Source of the DNA: JASFEQ01 sp050122535
Lineage (GTDB): Bacteria > Desulfobacterota > DSM-4660 > Desulfatiglandales > HGW-15
Direction of reading: 5' to 3'
NCBI GenBank assembly: GCA_050122535.1
Contig: JASFIT010000218.1
Span: 1-7,830, forward strand
DNA length: 7,830 bases
Part shown: positions 1 through 5,413 of the stretch, in pieces
Numbering within the stretch: position 1 is the first letter of the stretch
How the letters are laid out: every line of letters starts with the position of its first letter
Notes under the pieces: model-generated
Seen by the model: the letters and a program-made list of their open reading frames with translations, nothing else
Told to the model about the DNA's origin: nothing
Databases searched by the model: none
Program-made: the position numbers and the translations under genes

Positions 1-20
1 CATCTCCAAAAGAATGGAAT

Positions 21-83
21 TAAGAAGAGATATGAGTATGATAGGGCAAAAGTAGCAAAAAGTCAAGTATTTTAAACCACTTG
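21..83 (-). promoter_or_regulatory. Promoter-operator copy A, reading leftwards out of the window
   Basis: On the minus strand there is a -35 TTGACT (plus 61-66), a 17-nt spacer and a -10 TATCAT (plus 38-43). An imperfect 20-bp palindrome at 64-83 (plus strand CAAGTATTTTAAACCACTTG) overlaps the -35 box. The same arrangement recurs at 2001-2063 and 6400-6462 with identical spacing, and similarity continues past the -10 into a plus-strand AAGAAGAGAT stretch at 22-31. The regulated gene would lie to the left, outside the window. The promoter call rests on consensus match and threefold recurrence; the regulator is unknown. Confidence 0.72.
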
Positions 84-103
84 CATGATTTCCGGAAGAT
101 CTC

Positions 104-274
104 TTTTTACTCCTTACTCCTTACTTGTCACTCCTCACTCGCTTGGCGCGCCGAAGCCTTCAGGCGCCCGTCCTACGCAGTAGCCCTGCTGCGGAGGATG
201 GAAAGGCGGCTGCTCTACCTGGCCCGCCATAGCTTCTCGACCTCCATAGCTTTAGCGACGGAGGTTAGCGGCGG
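104..274. repeat. Intergenic hairpin-repeat patch 1
   Basis: This gene-free stretch begins with a period-7 tract built from ACTCCTT-like units (about 108-137). Hairpins follow: TCCT(A)CGCAG at 171-180 pairs with CTGCG(G)AGGA at 189-198, and CCTCC at 241-245 pairs with GGAGG at 260-264. The latter sits inside an outer CCGCC (224-228)/GGCGG (270-274) pair, as if one element were nested in another. A 16-bp segment at 159-174 is identical to 6678-6693, and 191-212 is nearly identical to 6746-6767. The open frame through 81-338 is repeat-derived and I do not call it a gene. From 275 to 398 I see only AT-rich leader for the next gene. Confidence 0.75.
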
Positions 275-398
275 CGGCGTTATTCAGGGCGTCCCCCATT
301 CTTGTGGTTGCAAACGAACAATTGATGATTACTTGTAGATAAAGTTAACAAAAGTTATTTCAGATCCTACGAGGAATCAAAGCACAGGGGGAAAAGAA

Positions 399-722
399 AT
401 GGAAGAGTGGTCCTACAAGAAATACCAGGTCAAAGAGGGGCTTAAGCCGGGAAGCAAAAATTTCCAATATTTCTTTGTTGTTTCCGAAGGTGGCGACAAG
501 AAGTGTAATTATTGTGTCTGGATCGAAGATGAGGCCTTGTCTCGTTTTGATCCCTCCAAAAAATTTGACGCCATCGTATCTTCCAAGCGACAGGATTGGG
601 GCAACTGGGTCAAGGAAAAAATTGACAAGGAAGATTTCAGAAATAGCGTGCTGAAATTTGAAAGAGAGGGCGAAAAAGAGATTGATCTGGCTGAAATGGA
701 AGAACATATGACCATGGATTAG
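399..722 (+). CDS. Hypothetical 107-aa protein
   Basis: I do not recognise this protein. It is small, soluble and charged, with no signal peptide or membrane segment. It has one CxxC (C36-N-Y-C39), an aromatic N-terminal half (KNFQYFFVV at about 20-28, VWIEDEALSRF at about 40-50) and an acidic, helical-looking C-terminus. A single CxxC is not enough to claim metal binding or redox activity. The start is supported by AGGGGG at 386-391, 7 nt before the ATG. Codon use looks protein-like, whereas the antisense frames (360-707, 509-715) give low-quality peptides. It stands alone on the plus strand and converges on the gene ending at 763. No strong promoter is visible; the AT-rich 310-360 region could hold a weak one. 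Confidence 0.7.
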   Translation: MEEWSYKKYQVKEGLKPGSKNFQYFFVVSEGGDKKCNYCVWIEDEALSRFDPSKKFDAIVSSKRQDWGNWVKEKIDKEDFRNSVLKFEREGEKEIDLAEMEEHMTMD

Positions 723-747
723 TCAGGATTAAGGGGGGAAGATGAAA

Positions 748-762
748 CCAAGTTACTCTTGG
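748..762 (-). terminator. Possible weak terminator hairpin
   Basis: CCAAG/CTTGG form a perfect 5-bp stem around a 5-nt loop, directly after the stop codon of the minus-strand gene at 763-1095. On that strand it is followed by TTTCATCTT, a poor U-tract. It also lies between two convergent genes, so it could serve both. The short stem makes this tentative. Confidence 0.25.
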
Positions 763-1095
763 CTACTTCTCTTCTTTGAAACCCTTTGGATAATAGCCCC
801 AATGGACTTTTGAGTAGACATTGGCGGCAGTGCTGCAGTGATAAATGGCATACGCCCAGGGATCTTCTTCACGTAACTCCACAAGAAAGAAATCAAGTTC
901 TCGGCGTACATACCTCATCATTTCCTTCCCATTGTCCTGCTTACCATCCGTTTCAAGAAATTGGACGATGAAGGTACTTCCTTCCCCTGGTGCTATTAGA
1001 GCGACCGGATCTGGATTCTTTTCATATGTTAATTTCATATGAGCATCATCAGTATTTACGGTTCCTTCCATCCATTTCCATCTGGGTCTTTTCAA
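763..1095 (-). CDS. Hypothetical 110-aa protein, TTG start
   Basis: I do not recognise this family. The protein is soluble, with no signal peptide or membrane helix, and rich in aromatics and charge. Notable segments are a hydrophobic strand STFIVQFLET (about 40-49), a charged stretch RYVRRELDFFLVEL (about 61-74) and a C-terminal aromatic block VHWGYYPKGF (about 97-106), with a single Cys at 87. The start is TTG: the minus strand reads GGAGGGT (plus 1101-1107), then 5 nt, then TTG at 1095. A nearby ATG (residue 9, in KWMEG) has no ribosome site, so TTG is preferred. It lies about 157 nt downstream of the membrane-protein gene and could share its transcript. The plus-strand frames at 786-971 and 845-1042 are shadows. 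Confidence 0.7.
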   Translation of the reverse strand: MKRPRWKWMEGTVNTDDAHMKLTYEKNPDPVALIAPGEGSTFIVQFLETDGKQDNGKEMMRYVRRELDFFLVELREEDPWAYAIYHCSTAANVYSKVHWGYYPKGFKEEK

Positions 1096-1158
1096 TTCAC
1101 ACCCTCCGTTACCAAAAACTTATTCAAAACCTTGAATTCCTACCAACCTACCCAATCC

Positions 1159-1191
1159 TTTACTGATTTACAAATGGACGTCCCTCTTTTC
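1159..1191. repeat. Dispersed GGACGTCCC repeat, copy 1
   Basis: The segment reads TTTACTGATTTA, a short spacer, then GGACGTCCCTCTTTTC. Related copies occur at 1690-1721, 2095-2136 and 6641-6673. The rest of the 1096-1252 gap holds nothing I can name beyond the leader of the 1095 gene. RAYT/IS200-type transposases are known to be associated with REP palindromes, but none is present here. Confidence 0.5.
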
Positions 1192-1252
1192 ATTACGTCA
1201 GCTTCAACCGTTTGTTATGCGATCCTGTTCAATGTCTTCAATATGAATAAAG

Positions 1253-1558
1253 TTACATTCTCGCTTGTGATATTAAATAGAGGTCTATAGCAATGGACTC
1301 CATAAAAAAGAAAACGGCAATGAGCGGCATTAGAACTGATACTGCTCTATTCCTGTGTCTTAATAGCTTAACAGATAGTATGATTTCGGTGATAAGCCAG
1401 GACAGATTAAGAAGAGGAACCAATACAAACAGAATTAGGAGAATGGTGAATCCTGCATCCATACGATTAAATCCAAAAATTAAATCAAATGCGGCGCCGA
1501 CATAAAGGATAATCGGCAATTGGGTTAAGAAAATCGCTATACCTCTAAAAATATTCAG
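1253..1558 (-). CDS. Small three-helix membrane protein, probable CTG start
   Basis: This is a polytopic inner-membrane protein of unknown function. With a start at 1558 it has 101 residues and three hydrophobic segments: about 5-28 (GIAIFLTQLPIILYV), 37-64 (FTILLILFVLVPLL) and 73-97 (MPLIAVFFFMESIAIDLYL). A basic loop KLLRHRNR (64-71) suggests that side faces the cytoplasm. The frame is open back to a TAG at 1568-1570 but has no ATG or GTG. A CTG at 1558 sits 6 nt after AGGGG (plus 1565-1569), ideal spacing. The alternative TTG at 1519 has no ribosome site and cuts into the first helix. The gene lies about 140 nt downstream of the small basic protein and may be cotranscribed from the 2001-2063 promoter. 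Function cannot be inferred. Confidence 0.6.
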   Translation of the reverse strand: MNIFRGIAIFLTQLPIILYVGAAFDLIFGFNRMDAGFTILLILFVLVPLLNLSWLITEIILSVKLLRHRNRAVSVLMPLIAVFFFMESIAIDLYLISQARM

Positions 1559-1689
1559 TTTCAGCCCCTAAGGTAAAACTTTGATAGTGCAAAAGTATGC
1601 CTAATTTGTCTTCTGTACCGCATAAAAATGATATTAGATAGACTCTCGTTTTTTTCACGCCCAATAAAATCTACCTATTGATGGATAAA

Positions 1690-1728
1690 GTTATTGAGTT
1701 ATTGAGCTACGTCCCCCTTCCATTGGGG
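1690..1728. repeat. Dispersed ACGTCCCCCTT repeat, copy inside a gene 3' end
   Basis: GTTATTGAGTTATTGAG followed by ACGTCCCCCTTCC resembles the copies at 6641-6673 and, less closely, 1159-1191 and 2095-2136. CCCC and GGGG around TTCCATT form a short hairpin at about 1714-1727. The minus-strand reading ends in two tandem CTCAATAA units, the first providing the stop codon of the 48-aa gene. The repeat therefore encodes that protein's C-terminal residues. Confidence 0.5.
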
Positions 1729-1845
1729 AGTACTATTCACTTCTTTCTTCTTTTCTCTTTTCAATTTTCGTTTTTCCTTTGGACTAAGGCGGGCCTTTTT
1801 CTGTTGTTCCCTTTTGCCTTTATCTCTTTTTCCTTTATCACCCAT
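1699..1845 (-). CDS. Small lysine/arginine-rich protein (MGDKGKR type)
   Basis: This 48-codon ORF starts with ATG at 1845 and ends with TAA at 1699-1701. The minus strand carries AAAGGAG (plus 1854-1860), 8 nt before the ATG, a near-perfect ribosome site. The product begins MGDKGKRDKGKREQQKK, continues through LSPKEKRKLKREKKK and ends NSTPQWKGDVAQ. It is about half Lys, Arg and Glu, with no hydrophobic core, so it is probably a helical or disordered nucleic-acid- or ribosome-associated peptide; that is inference. From memory, similar MGDKGK...PKEKRKLK peptides occur as unannotated small proteins in deltaproteobacteria, usually ending soon after the lysine run. Here the last 12 or so residues coincide with a dispersed repeat. 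The overlapping plus-strand frame (1678-2055) is just the T-rich antisense of this gene. It is preceded by a long leader and promoter copy B. Confidence 0.8.
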   Translation of the reverse strand: MGDKGKRDKGKREQQKKARLSPKEKRKLKREKKKEVNSTPQWKGDVAQ

Positions 1846-1885
1846 ATCTGTTTCTCCTTTCTTGAAAATGACTTTTTTATGCCCA

Positions 1886-1983
1886 TGCCGCCCAACTTTG
1901 ATTTAGGTGGTCTGAAGGACTCAGCTTTTGGGAGAACGAGCTGTGTGCGGTCACGAGAATGGTGTGCATCTATTTGGGGCGGG
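1886..1983 (-). promoter_or_regulatory. Structured 5' leader of the small basic protein gene
   Basis: From the predicted transcription start (about 2011) to the ATG the leader is about 165 nt. Plus-strand CCGCCCAA (1888-1895) can pair with TTGGGGCGG (1974-1982), enclosing about 78 nt. Inside are alternative small stems: CTGA/TCAG (1912-1915/1921-1924) and CAGCT/AGCTG (1922-1926/1939-1943), which compete. It matches no riboswitch I know. A cis-acting RNA is plausible but inferred only from pairing and length. Confidence 0.35.
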
Positions 1984-2000
1984 TCTCATAGAAATGATAT

Positions 2001-2063
2001 GAAGAAGAGATGTCTATATGATAGGAAAAAATCAGCAAAAAGTCAAGTATTTTAAAACACTTG
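2001..2063 (-). promoter_or_regulatory. Promoter-operator copy B, driving the small basic protein gene
   Basis: The minus strand has TTGACT (plus 2041-2046), a 17-nt spacer and TATCAT (plus 2018-2023). The palindrome CAAGTATTTTAAAACACTTG spans 2044-2063 and overlaps the -35. Compared with copy A it is ungapped and identical at most positions, including the 21-bp run GCAAAAAGTCAAG...TTTAAA around the -35. Transcription would start near 2011 and reach the ATG at 1845. The overlap of palindrome and -35 suits a repressor, or an activator that contacts sigma. Confidence 0.75.
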
Positions 2064-2094
2064 CACCCTGAGAGGACTTATTTCAGATTGGGAA

Positions 2095-2136
2095 GTTACT
2101 TATTTATTTATGCCCATCCCCCCGTCCCCTTTTCCC
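2095..2136. repeat. Dispersed TTACTTATTTA...CGTCCCCTTTTC repeat
   Basis: GTTACTTATTTATTTA followed by CCCCCCGTCCCCTTTTC matches the arrangement at 6641-6673 but lacks a clean GGACGTCC palindrome. It lies between the end of the Fe-S protein gene and promoter copy B. No rho-independent terminator for the Fe-S gene is evident here. Confidence 0.4.
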
Positions 2137-2164
2137 AAGCTCTTACCGCAGCGAAGCTAGATCA

Positions 2165-3163
2165 TCAAAAGGCGGGCAGTTCTCCAAGTGCCATGCGGGT
2201 GAGCTGTGTTATGAATACGGGCTTAAGGCCTTCTTCACTAGCAGGTTTAGCTAGCGCACCCATGCAGAGGGGACAGAGAAACACCATAGCCTCACCGCCT
2301 GCTTCCGAAGCGTCCTGGATGTTCTTGGTCATGAATGGCCTTGTTCTCTCGGGGTCAATACGTGAAAAGAGAGAACCACAGCACAGGGCGGATTCCCGAT
2401 CGTACTTTCTGGCCACCCTTTCCACGCCCAGGAATTCAAACATCTCGTCAAGGATAGGATCCATTTCACCTGTATATCTGGAAGCGCAGGGTCTCTGGTA
2501 GGCTATTTTCCGATGAAGTGGGGTGATCCTGTCTTGATGCGCTTTCAGGTAATTGCGCATGTATTCCACAATATGTAACGGTTTGAAGGGAACTTGTACA
2601 TTGTATTCGGGCATTTTGGAGATCATGGAATAGCAATCATCATGAATGAATACGATTTCCGGCAGACCAACTGCGGCAAGTTTGTCTATGAAGCCTTGGG
2701 CATTTGCCTTTAGGCGACTATCCATCCCAATATGGACATAACCCAGGTAGCAGAAATACTCACCACCCTTGGCAATGGTCATTCCCTCGAACATCTGGCC
2801 ACCCACGGCTCCATCTGGCAAAGCCCATTCCATGGCGCAGAGCGAGAGAGCCGGTTTTGTCTCATCACCCCGTGTCAGTGCTGACGGTACCGTTGCGCCT
2901 GCATCCATAAATTTTCTCGTTTTTTCAGGTATGCTTAAGGCATTATGGACTTCCTGCAGCCGGTTGATGAGATCGAAAGGATTGGCACCCGTAGGGCAGT
3001 ATTCGTTGCAGGCACAGCAGGTCACACATTGTTTCAGAATTTCGGCCGGCCTCCCATCCATGAGCTCTTCTATCTGTTGAACGGCTGTTTCCTTGTCATA
3101 ATCCACATACTGGCAGCGGACCAGGCAATCACCACATAAATCACACTTTTCTTGATGCCACAT
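2165..3163 (-). CDS. Soluble (Fe-S)-binding protein: dicluster 4Fe-4S plus CCG domains (HdrB/HdrD/GlpC-like)
   Basis: This is a cytoplasmic electron-transfer or oxidoreductase subunit of 332 aa. Two [4Fe-4S] ferredoxin motifs lie at the N-terminus: C7-x2-C10-x2-C13-x3-C17, and C46-x2-C49-x2-C52-x3-C56-P with an extra C50. The C-terminal half holds a complete cysteine-rich CCG motif: C226, C261-C262-G263, C297-x2-C300. In HdrB-type proteins this motif binds a non-cubane [4Fe-4S] cluster. The preceding CCG repeat is degenerate: C138-Y139 stands where CC is expected and C177-x2-M180 where CxxC is expected. There is no membrane anchor and no flavin domain. ATG 3163 has GGGGAGG 7 nt upstream (plus 3171-3177). 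The gene is monocistronic in this window, with no adjacent hdrA, dehydrogenase or etf gene, so its partner and substrate are unknown. It differs from GlpC and LutA/LldE in having both clusters with one decayed CCG. Family call is strong, specific role open. Confidence 0.92.
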   Translation of the reverse strand: MWHQEKCDLCGDCLVRCQYVDYDKETAVQQIEELMDGRPAEILKQCVTCCACNEYCPTGANPFDLINRLQEVHNALSIPEKTRKFMDAGATVPSALTRGDETKPALSLCAMEWALPDGAVGGQMFEGMTIAKGGEYFCYLGYVHIGMDSRLKANAQGFIDKLAAVGLPEIVFIHDDCYSMISKMPEYNVQVPFKPLHIVEYMRNYLKAHQDRITPLHRKIAYQRPCASRYTGEMDPILDEMFEFLGVERVARKYDRESALCCGSLFSRIDPERTRPFMTKNIQDASEAGGEAMVFLCPLCMGALAKPASEEGLKPVFITQLTRMALGELPAF

Positions 3164-3590
3164 ATTTCAACCTCCCCTTTTTCCCATGCTACAGGTTCTT
3201 CTCCTTGTTGTTTACAAGAGCGTTACGCACAGCGGGCAGCCAGTTGCACGCCTCATGCCCATGCCTCCCTCTCCATAAGGCGTGTATCTCATATTTTCTT
3301 GCCCATTTCGACTCAAGAAAATAATCCCTCTTCCTAGGGATAAGGATTTTCAAGATGTTTATTGGGTATCCTAACAAAACCAATGGTCTCATTAGGAGAA
3401 AAGTAGGCACATTTTGAGGGGATGCTCCATTGAGAACCTCCAGAGTGAGGTTATTGGATGGAAGGAAAATCTTGTTTAAAAGAACAACAAAATGCATTTA
3501 AAGTCAAGGGAAATTGGCGGGTGTTGACGAAGAGAAAAAACTTATAATTTAATGATCGTCCCCCATTTGGTTAGGTCAGGAAAATGATAA
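3164..3590. other. Gene-free leader region upstream of the Fe-S protein gene
   Basis: I see no convincing gene. A minus-strand frame at 3189-3497 stays open, but it has no ribosome site and an unremarkable product. On the minus strand GGAGG (plus 3436-3440) precedes ATG 3430 by 5 nt, but the ORF is only 12 codons (MEHPLKMCLLFS). Just before the Fe-S gene, a 6-codon ORF starting at plus 3186 (MGKRGG) runs through its Shine-Dalgarno and stops 4 nt before the ATG. TTGACT on the minus strand (plus 3502-3507) has no good -10. Segment 3217-3252 resembles 4479-4516. Confidence 0.5.
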
Positions 3591-3604
3591 ATGATGGATG
3601 CATG

Positions 3605-3638
3605 CCCCGTGAAATTGCGCAGCACTATTTCACTGGGG
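3605..3638. repeat. CCCCGTGAAAT...ATTTCACTGGGG inverted repeat
   Basis: CCCCGTGAAAT (3605-3615) and ATTTCACTGGGG (3627-3638) are inverted copies differing by one inserted base, around an 11-nt loop. The same two arms flank a GC hairpin at 5462-5499, so this is the minimal form of the larger array at 5414-5585. Confidence 0.65.
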
Positions 3639-3649
3639 ATAGATTTAAT

Positions 3650-3770
3650 CCTTCTTCCGTCTTCCGTACTCCCTGCCCTCCATAGCTTTAGCGAAGGAGG
3701 GTGTCATCCGTCCTCCGTCCTCTGTCCTCTGTCCTCCTTGCCGCGCCGTAGTCTTCTGACGAAGGCGGGT
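3650..3770. repeat. Intergenic hairpin-repeat patch 2
   Basis: The hairpin CCCTCC (3676-3681)/GGAGGG (3696-3701) has an ATAGCTTTAGCGAA loop. A period-7 tract of CCTCYGT units (about 3706-3738) follows, then the hairpin CGCC (3744-3747)/GGCG (3764-3767). A 28-bp block, 3731-3758, is identical to 6788-6815. The patch begins about 30 bp beyond the stop of the minus-strand gene at 3797, so the hairpins could stabilise or end that transcript, though there is no T-run. The plus-strand frame 3591-3872 across it is repeat-derived. Confidence 0.75.
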
Positions 3771-3796
3771 GTCATCTGGACCGGACGTCTCCCTGT

Positions 3797-4441
3797 TCAC
3801 GTCTCTTCGGATATTAGATACCTAACCGCAGCCCGCAAGACCTGCCGAAATTCGGGCTTCTTTGAGCCATAAGATATAATTTGAGCTCCGCCGCCCCTCT
3901 TTAAATACAATTCACGCAGCACATAATAGGCTCGATCCAGATTGCTCATTTCTAATTTGAACACTCTTGGTTTGTCTCCTTTTATCTTTGGATGTACAAT
4001 TATTTTGTAGAATGAGGTGATAGGGAAATCTGTCCCAATCACTTCGGGCTGATAATATTCGACACCAATAACAAAATAATTCTTCGTTTGTACCACCATT
4101 CGGGCCCATGTCGCCCTAGCCACCGGAGATCCATCAGCCAGCCATTTATCTCTATGGTTCTCTATCCAGATTTCTCGAATTTGATCACGAATGTTATCCG
4201 CATCTGGGTATTTCCCCTGGCCATTCAAGGCAATGTCAAGCTTTGAAAGAAGATTTAGATCTTTGGGTGCAACTTTCAGACACTCCCGGATGACGACCTC
4301 AGCCCGTTCATATTTTTCGGCAAATATCAAGTCTTGCGCATCTAGAGCCCTTTGATTTAAGTCCAATTCATCGGCCGCAGAAACCGTTGATAAGAAGGCG
4401 CAGAAAATTAGACATGTGCAGAACAATACATTCATCCTCAT
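3797..4441 (-). CDS. Exported TPR-like hypothetical protein
   Basis: I know no specific family for this 214-aa protein. It has a Sec signal peptide: basic start MRMN, hydrophobic core LFCTCLIFCAFLSTV and a likely signal-peptidase I site after V-S-A (residue 22). There is no lipobox, so it is probably periplasmic. Residues about 28-92 look like a pair of TPR-type helical hairpins (AEKYERAEVVIRECLKVAP, then GQGKYPDADNIRDQIREIW). The C-terminal 100 residues look like mixed alpha/beta (TSFYKIIVHP, RVFKLEMSNLDRAYYVLREL). ATG 4441 is preceded by GGAGG at plus 4448-4452, 6 nt away; a second ATG two codons on is possible. It follows another exported protein gene after 86 nt, so the two are probably cotranscribed, with the 4454-4531 fold between them. 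Role unknown. Confidence 0.82.
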   Translation of the reverse strand: MRMNVLFCTCLIFCAFLSTVSAADELDLNQRALDAQDLIFAEKYERAEVVIRECLKVAPKDLNLLSKLDIALNGQGKYPDADNIRDQIREIWIENHRDKWLADGSPVARATWARMVVQTKNYFVIGVEYYQPEVIGTDFPITSFYKIIVHPKIKGDKPRVFKLEMSNLDRAYYVLRELYLKRGGGAQIISYGSKKPEFRQVLRAAVRYLISEET

Positions 4442-4453
4442 AACCCACCTCCG

Positions 4454-4531
4454 GTAGACATCTTGCCTGCCATTGAGCAGAGCGTTACATTTATAAGCGG
4501 CTACCAGTTCAGCCGCGTGTTAGATGTCTAC
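4454..4531 (-). promoter_or_regulatory. Foldable intercistronic element between two exported-protein genes
   Basis: A perfect 10-bp inverted repeat, GTAGACATCT (4454-4463) and AGATGTCTAC (4522-4531), closes a 78-nt segment. Inside are two more stems: GCGGCT/AGCCGC (4497-4502/4511-4516) and CTGC/GCAG (4467-4470/4477-4480), giving a possible three-way junction. On the mRNA, the 5' arm contains the TAG stop of the upstream gene and the 3' arm ends one base before the GGAGG of the downstream gene. A ribosome finishing the first gene would open the stem. Translational coupling or mRNA processing is inferred. Confidence 0.5.
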
Positions 4532-5142
4532 AGATCGATTTTCACCGTTTTTAGGATTTTTTGGATTTCCTTGCGTGTGCCTGTTTTTTCATCCTGTCTG
4601 GTGCCCGCCCCGATCATGAAGAAATAATCGCCTCTGGGCACGATCCATAACTCGGACGTTGTGGGAAACGTTCGGCCATCTGGTGCTTGTAGCGAGTAAT
4701 TAAACCTCAAATAGCCGGACTTAATTCTGGACACTTCGGTATCGATAGGTCCTTCCACCAGTTCATAGTCTTTGAAAATGCTCGCAAACTGACCCGATAC
4801 CATGGATAGTATTTGCTTTGGATCTGTTCCCTTTAGTTGACCAAAGGGCTTTACGTTGATTTTTAAACTTGGGTTAAGGTCGTCAAAAGGTTCTGGGTGC
4901 TTCATCATGGCCACAAGGGGGGCCGTTGCATACTTCAGCATCAGTTTCTGAAATTCCTCATCGCTCAGCTTCGTTCGCTTGAGGTTTTCTAGGTTTTGTT
5001 TGGCCGTGAGAAATTGCCATGACTCGGGCTTTGTGACCTCAAAACCTACGCTCACACTCCTAAAAGTGTTCTCGCTATCCCCCGCGAGAGCCATTCCAAT
5101 CATCAGGAGCAACCAGATTCCAGCCAGTAATATTCGTTTCAT
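4528..5142 (-). CDS. Exported hypothetical protein, possibly PsbP/Mog1-like fold
   Basis: This 204-aa protein has a clear Sec signal peptide, MKRILLAGIWLLLMIGMALA, with cleavage likely after A-L-A (residue 20), so it is probably periplasmic. The mature part opens with SVSVGFEVTKPESWQF (about 29-44). It continues with SLKINVKPF (92-100) and a long helix DPKQILSMVSGQFASIF (107-123), and ends in strands (YLRFNYSLQ, ELWIVPRGDYFFMIGAG) and a final helix (TRKEIQKILKTVKID). A 'G-F/P-W' opening plus 'RxEIxxILxTVK' ending recalls PsbP/DUF1795-type proteins; this is pattern resemblance only. GGAG lies 7 nt upstream of ATG 5142. The gene leads a likely two-gene unit with 3797-4441. The upstream -10 candidate is at 5220-5225. 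Confidence 0.83.
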   Translation of the reverse strand: MKRILLAGIWLLLMIGMALAGDSENTFRSVSVGFEVTKPESWQFLTAKQNLENLKRTKLSDEEFQKLMLKYATAPLVAMMKHPEPFDDLNPSLKINVKPFGQLKGTDPKQILSMVSGQFASIFKDYELVEGPIDTEVSRIKSGYLRFNYSLQAPDGRTFPTTSELWIVPRGDYFFMIGAGTRQDEKTGTRKEIQKILKTVKIDL

Positions 5143-5219
5143 TTTTTTCTCCTCACATTATTTGGCTTTGACTTGCCGCGCCTAAAAGCGACACTTTATT
5201 GTTGAATTAGCAAAACACA

Positions 5220-5225
5220 ATTATA
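5220..5225 (-). promoter_or_regulatory. Possible -10 box for the exported-protein pair
   Basis: The minus strand reads TATAAT here, about 78 nt before ATG 5142. No good TTGACA-like box lies 16-18 nt further upstream, so it is tentative. It lacks the palindrome of the three shared promoters. Confidence 0.3.
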
Positions 5226-5284
5226 CCGGAAAAAGAATTTGAAGCGGACTTTCCCCTATGCTCCATACTCACTCCGCCTGTCGA

Positions 5285-5412
5285 CCCTTCGACATAGCTC
5301 AGGGTCCATGCTGGGCAAAGTAGAAGCATCAACCTTGAGCCGTTCGGCCTTGAGCTCTTGGCCGAAAGGCTACGTCGAAGCATCGAAGCACAGCGGGGAT
5401 CCCGTTTACGGG
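5285..5412. repeat. GC-rich interspersed palindromes
   Basis: CCCTTCGACATAGCTCAGGG (5285-5304) matches a common bacterial interspersed motif of the CCTGAGC...GTCGAAGG kind. TTCGGCC/GGCCGAA (5343-5349/5360-5366) is a perfect 7-bp stem around TTGAGCTCTT. CCCGT/ACGGG (5401-5405/5408-5412) is a further tight palindrome. The plus-strand frame 5239-5421 has no ribosome site and is not called. From 5143 to 5284 only the leader of the 5142 gene is seen. Confidence 0.6.
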
Positions 5413-5413
5413 G

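Noticed and set aside
81..338. Open plus-strand frame of 85 codons
   Set aside because: It runs through hairpin and period-7 repeats, has no ribosome site, and its composition is that of the repeats.
742..813. 23-aa hydrophobic ORF (MKPSYSWLLLFFE...) after an AGGGGGG site
   Set aside because: Shine-Dalgarno spacing is short, it ends abruptly, and it overlaps the 3' end of the better-supported minus-strand gene at 763-1095. It could be real but is not supported enough.
1193..1221. attC-like half site (on the minus strand, GCATAACAAACGGTTGAAG)
   Set aside because: It resembles one end of an integron attC, but no matching RYYYAAC/GTTRRRY partner lies within 150 bp and there is no integrase or cassette array.
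1678..2055. 125-codon plus-strand frame rich in Phe/Leu
   Set aside because: It is the T-rich antisense of the lysine-rich 48-aa gene and its leader, and has no ribosome site.
3189..3497. 102-codon minus-strand frame upstream of the Fe-S gene
   Set aside because: There is no ribosome site or recognisable domain; the C-terminal 45 residues look protein-like, but this is not sufficient.
3534..3548. TTGACG followed by TATAAT on the plus strand
   Set aside because: The spacer is only 13 nt and no gene lies downstream on that strand.
4519..4525. GTTAGAT as an integron attC core site
   Set aside because: The opposite end of the inverted repeat is not RYYYAAC and no cassette structure is present; the RNA-fold explanation fits better.
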